Notes under the pieces: model-generated
The model's input: only the letters and a program-made list of their open reading frames with translations
Told to the model about the DNA's origin: nothing
Databases searched by the model: none
Source of the DNA: Bacillota bacterium
Lineage (GTDB): Bacteria; Bacillota; Dethiobacteria; Dethiobacterales; Dethiobacteraceae
Length of the DNA: 13,807 bases
NCBI GenBank assembly: GCA_024650095.1
Contig: JANKMV010000019.1
Span: 1 to 13,807 of the forward strand
Reading direction: 5' to 3'
Program-made: the position numbers and the translations under genes
Shown: positions 1 through 5,601 of the stretch, piece after piece
Layout of the letters: every line of letters starts with the position of its first letter
Position numbering within the stretch: position 1 is the first letter of the stretch

Positions 1-22
1 CATTGCAGTTGTTCTCGTACTG

Positions 23-1051
23 TTATTTGCTATAATAGTTTTTTCCATATACAGATACTTCTTCTTGAATCCAACGGTTGACTTCTTTTGTAACTGGATC
101 GTTATGTCTACCCAAAACACCGCCGCCAAAAGCATATCCACCACCTGGGGCATAGCTATCAATGCTATCCCTAACTGTCTGCCGAACCGCTTCTTCGTCG
201 ACGATGGGCCATGTTTTAGGCATTACCCAGTCCCATCCGCCAGAAATAACGAGCTTATTCGCATATTTCTCTTTAACAGCAAGTAGGTCATTTGTCGTTT
301 GGCTGGGATCGGTAAAGACAACACCAAAATCGAGCATGTCATCTATGAAATCTTCACAGCGGCCGCAATTATGAAACTGAATGGGAATGCCTCTATCGTT
401 TGCTGGTTGTGCCAGTTTTACATAGACAGGCTTTAAAATATCACGATACATTTTTAGAGACACAAAGGGATTCATCTTTGCTGCAGTATCATCTAGCATG
501 TAGTAAATATCAGGTTTATAATGATCTAGTGTTTTTTCAATAATAGGAACATAGAAATCAGCCATAAAATGTAGCAATTCTTTGACGGCTTCAGGCTCTT
601 CATACATTGCACATAGCCCTTCTGTGAAGCCCATAAATGCCATTAACTGTTGAAATGGCATGAAGCCACCACCCGCCATCACGGCGGTCTTATTACGATC
701 AATTTCTGCCTTCTCATAATCTTTCTCTGCCATAGCCTCCCAGTCAATTCTTTCTGGCATTTTGGGGGCCTTAATAATATCATGCCACTTTGTAATGTCA
801 GTAAGCATAAAATCGTTGGGTTTAGGAATGGATGCAAAACCGGTTTCTTCGTTTGCCACATATGTAACGCCCCATGGATCTGTCCCACCCTCTGGGCTCA
901 TATGGGAACTTTCAAATAATCGTGCCCCGATCATTGCTGTACACTTGTCTTCTGTAAAGGTAGGCATACCCATATTAAAAAAAGGTATGCTTTCTGGAAG
1001 TTCACCCTTTGCCAAACACAAATAGTTTTCTTTTGCTGTCATTTTACCCAT
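23..1051 (-). CDS. Uroporphyrinogen decarboxylase-superfamily protein (probable corrinoid/cofactor methyltransferase type)
   Basis: A complete 342-residue protein of the URO-D superfamily. It does not look like a true HemE: the N-terminal arginine motif of heme-pathway decarboxylases is absent. Residues 226-230 read FHNCG, giving the His-x-Cys pair (H227, C229) that in MtaA/MtbA/CmuA-type methyltransferases binds the zinc that activates a thiol acceptor. C232 follows closely. The third, C-terminal Cys ligand of MtaA is not seen; the matching stretch (around 300-310) is a glycine-rich APGGGYAFGGG. The start at 1051 is chosen because AAGGAGA lies about 10 nt upstream; a second Met three codons later is too far from it. 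The gene is divergent from a second URO-D gene at 1626. Family assignment is firm. The substrate is unknown; methyl transfer from a corrinoid protein, for example in methoxy-compound or methylamine use, is inference. No corrinoid-protein gene is visible here, though the left neighbour is outside the window. Confidence 0.85.
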   Translation of the reverse strand: MGKMTAKENYLCLAKGELPESIPFFNMGMPTFTEDKCTAMIGARLFESSHMSPEGGTDPWGVTYVANEETGFASIPKPNDFMLTDITKWHDIIKAPKMPERIDWEAMAEKDYEKAEIDRNKTAVMAGGGFMPFQQLMAFMGFTEGLCAMYEEPEAVKELLHFMADFYVPIIEKTLDHYKPDIYYMLDDTAAKMNPFVSLKMYRDILKPVYVKLAQPANDRGIPIQFHNCGRCEDFIDDMLDFGVVFTDPSQTTNDLLAVKEKYANKLVISGGWDWVMPKTWPIVDEEAVRQTVRDSIDSYAPGGGYAFGGGVLGRHNDPVTKEVNRWIQEEVSVYGKNYYSK

Positions 1052-1331
1052 AATAATAATTCTCCTTTAGCCTTTTTATTGTTACCAGCGCTAGCATATG
1101 AAGCGCGTCTCAAGGTTGTATGGTTTTTAGTAATCTCTTTCTTAAGTTCAACAATTATTTATGTTGTCCTTTAATTTTGAATATTCTGTTATTATTATTC
1201 GTAGATTTAACTTGGTACGTCCACGGACAATCTAATCTTATAATGGGAGAGCAAATCATTTGGTTTACTCTTTTTAATCTACTCAATTATAGGGGAATAA
1301 AGGGAATATATAGTAAAATAGAGAAGGATAT

Positions 1332-1472
1332 ATGCAGCCGTATAAGGTAAGAAAACGGGACGGTTTTTGCAAGGGGCCGACAGAGAGAGGTGAATTTGCG
1401 AATATGATTAGTACAGTGAAGGGCGAAGATATGTACCTATGGAAAAGTACTGTGATCGGGAATCTAATGTAA
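1332..1472 (+). CDS. Possible small protein, 46 aa, unrecognised
   Basis: A 46-codon ATG ORF beginning MQPYKVRKRDGFCKG and ending in TAA. It is preceded by GAGAAGGA at 1321-1328, a reasonable Shine-Dalgarno sequence but only 3-4 nt from the ATG. A short hairpin with a T-rich tail follows 10 nt after the stop, so the unit looks like a gene with its own terminator. The predicted peptide is basic at the N-terminus, has one cysteine and no membrane segment. I recognise no family. It could equally be a decayed gene fragment or chance, since ORFs of this length occur at random. Confidence 0.3.
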   Translation: MQPYKVRKRDGFCKGPTERGEFANMISTVKGEDMYLWKSTVIGNLM

Positions 1473-1481
1473 AATTCAATC

Positions 1482-1499
1482 AAGCGTTACGCTTCTTTT
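1482..1499 (+). terminator. Weak hairpin with T tract after the 46-codon ORF
   Basis: AAGCG (1482-1486) and CGCTT (1490-1494) form a 5-bp stem with a TTA loop, followed by CTTTTA. The stem is short and the tail modest, so terminator activity is uncertain. Confidence 0.3.
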
Positions 1500-1625
1500 A
1501 AATATTGATATGAGCACAGAACTGTAAAGATACCAAGCTTTGTCGATTGTATTTACCCTAACGTAACTTTACATCTAGCAAAAAAGAGCTTAACTACTAA
1601 AAAATACAATAGGGGGTCTTTTAAG

Positions 1626-2795
1626 TTGGATAACGTAAAAAAGCTATATGATGAACGATTTTTGAGAGTATTAAATGCGGTAGAGCGAAATATCCCCGAT
1701 CGAGTGCCTGTGATGCCGATGTTGGAAGAGTGGGTCATACATAATGCGAAGATAAGCTTAAAGGAAGCATTTTATGAAAGTGCTGACACTAACTTTGAAG
1801 CGTACAAGAAGACCTTTTCACAAATTTATGTTGATGCACAGTGGGGCAATATGAACATCTTGCCACTTAAAGTAATGAATAACTTTGGCGAGGGTTTATA
1901 TGTATTAACGGATGATAGTTTGCAAATTAAAGGTAGCGCTGGAAATCTCATGAACGCTGACGAATATGATCAGTTGATTAAAGATCCGCTTTCATTCATT
2001 ACGAATACCTTGCTTCCGAGAAAATTTCCTATCTTACATGGAAATAAAGAAGAAGTAGAAAAGCTCATTGTAAAGGCCTTGGGTGAGTGGAGTGCCTTTA
2101 ATGCACATAATGCGTCTGTAACTAAACGGGTCGCCGAGGAATTAGGTGTGCCATTTATGTCAAGGGGTGGTGTTTTTGTCACGCCTGATATCATGATGGA
2201 TTATTTTCGTGATTTTGTTGGCACTATGGGAGATATAAAAAGAATACCTGAAAAGTTTTATGCAGCTTGTGAATCGTTGTTTGATTACACTATTCGTATG
2301 TTGACTGCTACATATTCAACACCGGAGGATAACCATTGGGTATTTACGCCACTTCATCTTCCCACCTACCTGAATCCAAAAGAATTTGAGAAATATTACT
2401 TCCCATTTCTCTCTAAGCTAGTCGATGAAGTATGTGTAAAGCGTGGCTATCATCAAATGCTTTTCATGGAAAACCTGTGGGAGCCGTACTATGATATATT
2501 GTTAGATCTTCCTCAAACAAATAAACTGGTAGGTTTAATAGAGAAAGGCGATTTAAAGAAGGCAAAAGATAAGCTTGGTCATAAAATGTGTCTTATGGGC
2601 GGTATGAGTGTAAATTTATTGAGAAGTGGAACTGTATCGCAATGTATTGATGAAGCAAAAAGATGTTTGGATGAATTAGCTCCAGGAGGCGGATATATTT
2701 TTTCAACTGATTCGGTTGTGATGGCACATAGGGATGCAAAAGCTGAAAACCTTATTGCAGTATGTGATTATGTACGTGATCACGGTAGCTATTAA
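1626..2795 (+). CDS. Uroporphyrinogen decarboxylase-superfamily protein lacking the His-x-Cys zinc motif
   Basis: A 389-residue URO-D superfamily protein. The start is a TTG at 1626, set by AGGGGG nine bases upstream. The C-terminal half carries the familiar superfamily pattern: ENLWEPYYDIL near 282-292, GDLKKAKDKLGHKMCLMGGM at about 308-327, LLRSGT at 331-336 and LAPGGGYIFS at 351-360. Where methyltransferase relatives have His-x-Cys-Gly, this protein reads FMEN (280-283), so two of the usual zinc ligands are absent. It is also not a HemE by its N-terminus. It is longer than the divergent neighbour and clearly diverged from it. A 39-codon ORF follows 25 bp downstream, probably in the same transcript, which ends at the hairpin at 2973-3016. 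Catalytic role unknown: it may act without zinc, or use other ligands such as C322. Confidence 0.85.
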   Translation: MDNVKKLYDERFLRVLNAVERNIPDRVPVMPMLEEWVIHNAKISLKEAFYESADTNFEAYKKTFSQIYVDAQWGNMNILPLKVMNNFGEGLYVLTDDSLQIKGSAGNLMNADEYDQLIKDPLSFITNTLLPRKFPILHGNKEEVEKLIVKALGEWSAFNAHNASVTKRVAEELGVPFMSRGGVFVTPDIMMDYFRDFVGTMGDIKRIPEKFYAACESLFDYTIRMLTATYSTPEDNHWVFTPLHLPTYLNPKEFEKYYFPFLSKLVDEVCVKRGYHQMLFMENLWEPYYDILLDLPQTNKLVGLIEKGDLKKAKDKLGHKMCLMGGMSVNLLRSGTVSQCIDEAKRCLDELAPGGGYIFSTDSVVMAHRDAKAENLIAVCDYVRDHGSY

Positions 2796-2820
2796 AAAAT
2801 GAGGATAGAGGGTGAGATAA

Positions 2821-2940
2821 GTGGAAAATGAGTTGACAGATGTATTAGAAAAGATAAAAAGTGAATATTTTAAGGAACTACCCACCGAAACTCGCGATTC
2901 AATAATGGAAAGATTTGTCTATTTATTACTGACAAAATAG
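2821..2940 (+). CDS. Small protein, 39 aa, unrecognised, downstream of URO-D gene
   Basis: A GTG-initiated 39-codon ORF (begins MENELTDVLEKIKSEY, ends YLLLTK) lies 25 bp after the URO-D2 stop. AGAGGGTGA at 2807-2815 gives a Shine-Dalgarno site about five bases from the GTG. An intrinsic terminator starts 33 bp after the stop. The predicted peptide is charged and mostly helical, with no membrane segment or cysteine. No family is recognised. Its placement suggests co-transcription with the URO-D gene. The good ribosome site and terminator favour a real gene, but its small size keeps this uncertain. Confidence 0.5.
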   Translation: MENELTDVLEKIKSEYFKELPTETRDSIMERFVYLLLTK

Positions 2941-2972
2941 AAGCGATTATCATAAAAGGTAAAATAACTTGT

Positions 2973-3016
2973 AGAAGATCTTCTAGAAGAACGAGAAGAT
3001 CTTCTTTTGTATTTTT
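2973..3016 (+). terminator. Rho-independent terminator of the URO-D2 / 39-aa ORF unit
   Basis: AGAAGATCTTCT occurs at 2973-2984 and again at 2994-3005. Because the 12-mer is its own reverse complement, the two copies pair as a 12-bp stem around a 9-nt loop, followed by TTTGTATTTTTAT. It is placed 33 bp after the 39-codon ORF. Confidence 0.85.
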
Positions 3017-3096
3017 ATATTGCTTTAACTTAGTAGTTGCTACTGTAATCAGTCACTATCAAAATACGCCGTTCTTTAAATGTAACACTTTGTTAA

Positions 3097-3126
3097 TTGC
3101 TATCATATTATGGTTTGTTTTATAAT
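3097..3126 (+). promoter_or_regulatory. Candidate sigma-A promoter
   Basis: TTGCTA (3097-3102), an 18-bp spacer, and a perfect TATAAT (3121-3126). It would give a transcript with a roughly 260-nt leader before the 46-codon gene at 3394. Confidence 0.45.
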
Positions 3127-3231
3127 GGAGAAAATTGAATTGGCAGAACATTCTATAACTAATTCTTTATATTTGCTATAGACAAATAAGTACACATGTG
3201 CTAAAATTGACACAAGTAAGTTAATAAGTAC

Positions 3232-3345
3232 ATGTATATACAGGTAATTGTGAGTTGCGCTACCTTATCAGATGCTGCCACCCTCGACAATGGGGTCAAG
3301 CGGATGCTGAAAACGGAAAATATTCTGATGAATAGCGAAATATAG
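3232..3345 (+). CDS. Possible leader peptide, 37 aa (alternatively structured RNA)
   Basis: ATG at 3232 opens a 37-codon frame ending in TAG at 3343-3345. Its middle is much more GC-rich and protein-like (ATLSDAATLDNGVKRMLK) than the surrounding AT-rich DNA. No good Shine-Dalgarno precedes the ATG; an internal GTG at 3250 is no better. The same bases could instead form an RNA structure. No family recognised. Confidence 0.2.
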   Translation: MYIQVIVSCATLSDAATLDNGVKRMLKTENILMNSEI

Positions 3346-3393
3346 AATTGGATACAATTATGAGAGTAATCTACTAAAAGGAGGGACAAAAGC

Positions 3394-3534
3394 ATGGCAA
3401 CGTATGCTTATAATCTTAATGAAGTTCGCGAAGGTTTACTACGTGACTACATGTTAGCTTCAGGTGAAAATAAAGTTGAAATTCTCACTAAAATTATGGA
3501 ACTAGATGATGAAATTGAAAGCGCAAATAACTAA
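3394..3534 (+). CDS. Small protein, 46 aa, weakly Spo0E-like helical hairpin
   Basis: ATG at 3394 preceded by a near-perfect AAGGAGGG (3378-3385, 8 bp spacing) and followed 11 bp later by a strong intrinsic terminator, so this is a complete monocistronic gene. The 46 residues contain two predicted helices (about 7-22 and 27-45) joined at SGEN. Hydrophobic spacing and the ILTKIMELDDEI segment loosely resemble the Spo0E-like aspartyl-phosphatase family, which are small two-helix proteins that dephosphorylate Spo0A. However, the family's Ser-Gln-x-x-Asp core is not intact: only the LD pair aligns. The Spo0E link is therefore a weak hypothesis, and the reality of the gene is much better supported than its function. 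No signal peptide, membrane segment or cysteine. Confidence 0.75.
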   Translation: MATYAYNLNEVREGLLRDYMLASGENKVEILTKIMELDDEIESANN

Positions 3535-3545
3535 TATACAAAGGA

Positions 3546-3584
3546 AAGGCTAATCTCGACATAACGCGAGGTTAGCCTTTTTTT
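3546..3584 (+). terminator. Rho-independent terminator after the 46-aa gene
   Basis: GGCTAATCTCG (3548-3558) pairs with CGAGGTTAGCC (3567-3577), an 11-bp stem with one U-G wobble, around an 8-nt loop. It is followed by a run of seven T. Confidence 0.92.
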
Positions 3585-3685
3585 CGTACTGTGTGATAGG
3601 TGGGTAAGTTACATAGCGCGATTTGTTATAGCTAGCTGTAGGAATGAGTATGCTAAATAAAATGAGTATGAAAGGGGCAGCAAGC

Positions 3686-4546
3686 ATGAAGCAAGTTGAT
3701 GTAGCCATTATTGGATGTGGTCCTGCTGGGTTATCGGCAGCCATAAATGTGAAGGCGCGTAATCGCGCGCTTCTATTGATTGGACCCAAGCTATGCAGTC
3801 CATCACTACATAAGGCACATAAAATTAATAACTATTTAGGGTTAGATAATTACTCTGGTGAAGCGATGCGCCAACAGTTTTTAAAACATGTGCGAGACGA
3901 TGGGATTGAAATTACGCAGGTGAGTGTTGCGGGTATTTACCCCATGGGTGATATTTTTCAATTGCAAATACGTGATAGTTTTGTAGAAGCGAAAGCGGTT
4001 ATTATTACCACAGGAGTATCTGGAGGGAAACAGTTGCCGGGTGAAGACGAGTTTATTGGCAAGGGAGTTTCCTATTGTGGTACGTGTGATGCTATGTTTT
4101 ATCAAGATAAGATTATTGCGGTTAGCAGTGATGGTACAGAGTATGAGGATGAAGTGGAGTTTTTAGCGGAAGTGGTGGAGAAGATTTATTATCTACCCAA
4201 TTATGAGGTAACGGCGACCCTGCCGGCCAATGTTGAAATAATTAAAAGCAAAATCCAAAAGTTTACAGGATCAGCACGCCTTGAGGTGGTGGAATTAGAA
4301 AATGGGCAAGAGCTACAGGTGGATGGAGCATTTCTCCTCAAGGAGCAACTGCCGCTGGCACAGCTTATAACGGGGTTAGAGTTGGCAGATAAACATATTA
4401 AGGTGGATGAAAATATGTCGACAAATATTGCGGGTGTATTTGCTGCAGGCGATGTTGCCGGGCGACCCCATCAGGTAGCCAAAGCTGTAGGTCAAGGGCA
4501 AGTTGCCGCACTTAGTGCTGCCTCCTACATCGATGCTCATAAATAA
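3686..4546 (+). CDS. Thioredoxin reductase-like flavoprotein with CGTC site and degenerate NADPH motif (FFTR-like)
   Basis: A 286-residue flavin disulfide reductase of the thioredoxin-reductase fold. The N-terminal FAD motif is GCGPAG (10-15), the redox pair is C131-G-T-C134 followed by Asp, as in TrxB, and the C-terminal FAD segment is VFAAGDVAG (251-259). Between them, where NADPH-dependent TrxB has a glycine-rich GGGxSA Rossmann motif, this protein reads IIAVSSDGTEYEDEVEFL (143-160). The arginine-rich NADP-phosphate motif is also absent. This matches the pattern of the ferredoxin-dependent flavin thioredoxin reductases described in clostridia, so electrons may come from reduced ferredoxin. 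The start at 3686 is chosen because AAAGGGG lies 8 nt upstream and it gives the standard N-terminus; four earlier in-frame ATGs (from 3644) lack proper ribosome sites. No thioredoxin gene is adjacent. Confidence 0.85.
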   Translation: MKQVDVAIIGCGPAGLSAAINVKARNRALLLIGPKLCSPSLHKAHKINNYLGLDNYSGEAMRQQFLKHVRDDGIEITQVSVAGIYPMGDIFQLQIRDSFVEAKAVIITTGVSGGKQLPGEDEFIGKGVSYCGTCDAMFYQDKIIAVSSDGTEYEDEVEFLAEVVEKIYYLPNYEVTATLPANVEIIKSKIQKFTGSARLEVVELENGQELQVDGAFLLKEQLPLAQLITGLELADKHIKVDENMSTNIAGVFAAGDVAGRPHQVAKAVGQGQVAALSAASYIDAHK

Positions 4547-4712
4547 AGTGCGTCAGTTTGACTACAGATTTAACTTTTCATTAAGCCAACGCACAACACC
4601 TTCTGCGATAATTATAACTACAGGCTAAATTTGCTATACTGTGACATGTGTCATGTCAAGAAAGTGGTTTATTCGTTATAATGGAAGAAATACGGTTGTG
4701 GAGGGAGAAGCT
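4547..4712 (+). promoter_or_regulatory. Regulatory region of the MoxR-VWA-CooC operon
   Basis: A perfect TATAAT (4677-4682) is preceded at 18 bp by ATGTCA (4653-4658), a moderate -35 match. Overlapping and upstream of the -35 is TGACA-TG-TGTCA (4642-4653) with another TGTCA immediately after (4654-4658). The same stretch reads TGTGA-N6-TCATG, a partial match to a CRP/FNR-family site. The ribosome site GGAGGG (4700-4705) decides the GTG start of the next gene. Confidence 0.5.
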
Positions 4713-5600
4713 GTGGAGATAACGGTAGCAGAGTTACGCAAAGCATTTACAAAGGCGGGGTATATTACAGATGAAGAGGTACTGATTACCGTTTATTTAT
4801 CCTTAAAGTTGGAGAAACCCCTTCTGATCGAAGGAGAACCCGGCGTGGGTAAAACTGAACTAGCTAAAGTACTCGCTTCTGTCTTTGAGACAGAATTAAT
4901 CCGCCTACAATGCTATGAGGGTCTAGATGAGAATAAAGCGTTGTATGAATGGAATTATCAACGACAGCTATTAAAAATTCAAATATCCAAAGAAGCAGCT
5001 TGTGGGGACGATCTTGAGCAGAATTTATTTTCTCGGGAGTACCTTTTGGAGCGACCATTGTTACAAGCCATTCAATCGGATAAGAAAGTAGTTTTGCTAA
5101 TCGATGAAGTGGATAAAACGGATGAGGAATTTGAAGCCTTTTTATTCGAAGTTTTATCCGACTTTCAGGTTTCTGTCCCTGAACTGGGCACACTGCAGGC
5201 GCAGCAGATTCCCATGGTCATCCTGACGAGCAATAATGAACGGGAATTATCAGATGGCTTAAAGCGACGCTGTATCTATCTCTACTTGGATTACCCCTCA
5301 GTCGAGCGTGAAGTTGCAATCATTCAGGCACGTTTGCCTGACGTAGGCGAAAAATTATCAGGTGAAATTGCACGCGCCATGGCTGTCATGCGGGCTGATC
5401 AAGAGATTCGCAAGAAGCCCTCCGTGGCGGAAACGCTAGATTGGGCACAGGCATTGTTGGCCATGGAAAAGGATCGCCTTACAGATACTATTATTGAACA
5501 AACACTAAACTTGATTTTAAAATCGAAGGCAGATCAAAAGGCGTTTGCTAAGAATATTGGGAGTGCTCGTTTGGCAGAGGCTGCACGGGCAGAAAAGTAA
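4713..5600 (+). CDS. MoxR-family AAA+ ATPase (CoxD-like)
   Basis: A 295-residue MoxR-type AAA+ ATPase. Walker A is GEPGVGKT (41-48), Walker B is VLLIDEVDK (127-135, D131/E132 catalytic), sensor 1 is LTSNNERE (171-178), and R185/R186 lie in the arginine-finger region. A GTG start at 4713 is preferred over upstream GTG/ATG codons because GGAGGG sits 7 bp before it and MEITVAELRKAF is a normal family N-terminus. MoxR ATPases act as metal-centre or complex-assembly chaperones with a VWA-domain partner; CoxD, of this group, is needed to mature the Cu-S-Mo centre of aerobic CO dehydrogenase. The VWA partner gene starts one base after this stop, so the two are translationally coupled. The cooC gene next in line suggests the target is a nickel CO dehydrogenase here (inference). 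Confidence 0.88.
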   Translation: MEITVAELRKAFTKAGYITDEEVLITVYLSLKLEKPLLIEGEPGVGKTELAKVLASVFETELIRLQCYEGLDENKALYEWNYQRQLLKIQISKEAACGDDLEQNLFSREYLLERPLLQAIQSDKKVVLLIDEVDKTDEEFEAFLFEVLSDFQVSVPELGTLQAQQIPMVILTSNNERELSDGLKRRCIYLYLDYPSVEREVAIIQARLPDVGEKLSGEIARAMAVMRADQEIRKKPSVAETLDWAQALLAMEKDRLTDTIIEQTLNLILKSKADQKAFAKNIGSARLAEAARAEK

Positions 5601-5601
5601 A

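Larger units (their letters stand above)
1052..1625. other. 574-bp intergenic region between divergent URO-D genes
   Basis: AT-rich spacer between the two divergent URO-D genes. The minus-strand gene has a clear ribosome site (AAAGGAGA in reverse, about 1060-1068). The plus-strand gene has AGGGGG at 1611-1616. The middle holds a short ORF (1332-1472) and a weak hairpin with a T tract (1482-1499). A nine-base near-exact direct repeat, AGTACAGTG/AGTACTGTG, lies at 1410-1418 and 1446-1454. An imperfect inverted repeat, GTAAAGATAC (1524-1533) and GTATTTAC (1549-1556), precedes the URO-D2 start and could be an operator. I see no convincing sigma-A promoter, sigma-54 promoter or known riboswitch. 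Confidence 0.5.
3017..3393 (+). other. Leader region of the 46-aa gene; repeats and possible RNA structure
   Basis: No gene of normal size is present in this 377-bp stretch. It holds a promoter-like TTGCTA/TATAAT pair (3097-3126) and a TTGACA (3207-3212) lying between two exact copies of AATAAGTACA (3185-3194 and 3223-3232). A 37-codon ORF follows (3232-3345). Part of this stretch could fold, with ATCAGA (3267-3272) pairing TCTGAT (3324-3329), AGGTA (3242-3246) pairing TACCT (3261-3265), and a GATGCTG direct repeat inside. It does not match the consensus of any riboswitch class I can recall. AAGGAGGG at 3378-3385 is the ribosome site of the following gene. Confidence 0.5.

Noticed and set aside
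1120..1350. 76-codon ORF in the URO-D spacer
   Set aside because: No ribosome site, AT-rich low-complexity composition (runs of L, F, N, I), and it overlaps a better-supported small frame. Likely chance.
1340..1480. Possible riboswitch or T-box in the spacer before URO-D2
   Set aside because: I looked for the T-box TGGNACCGCG, cobalamin, guanidine and c-di-GMP cores and found none. Potential stems are short.
4641..4712. Longer N-terminus for the MoxR protein
   Set aside because: The region contains the candidate promoter and operator, and the strong GGAGGG lies just before GTG 4713.
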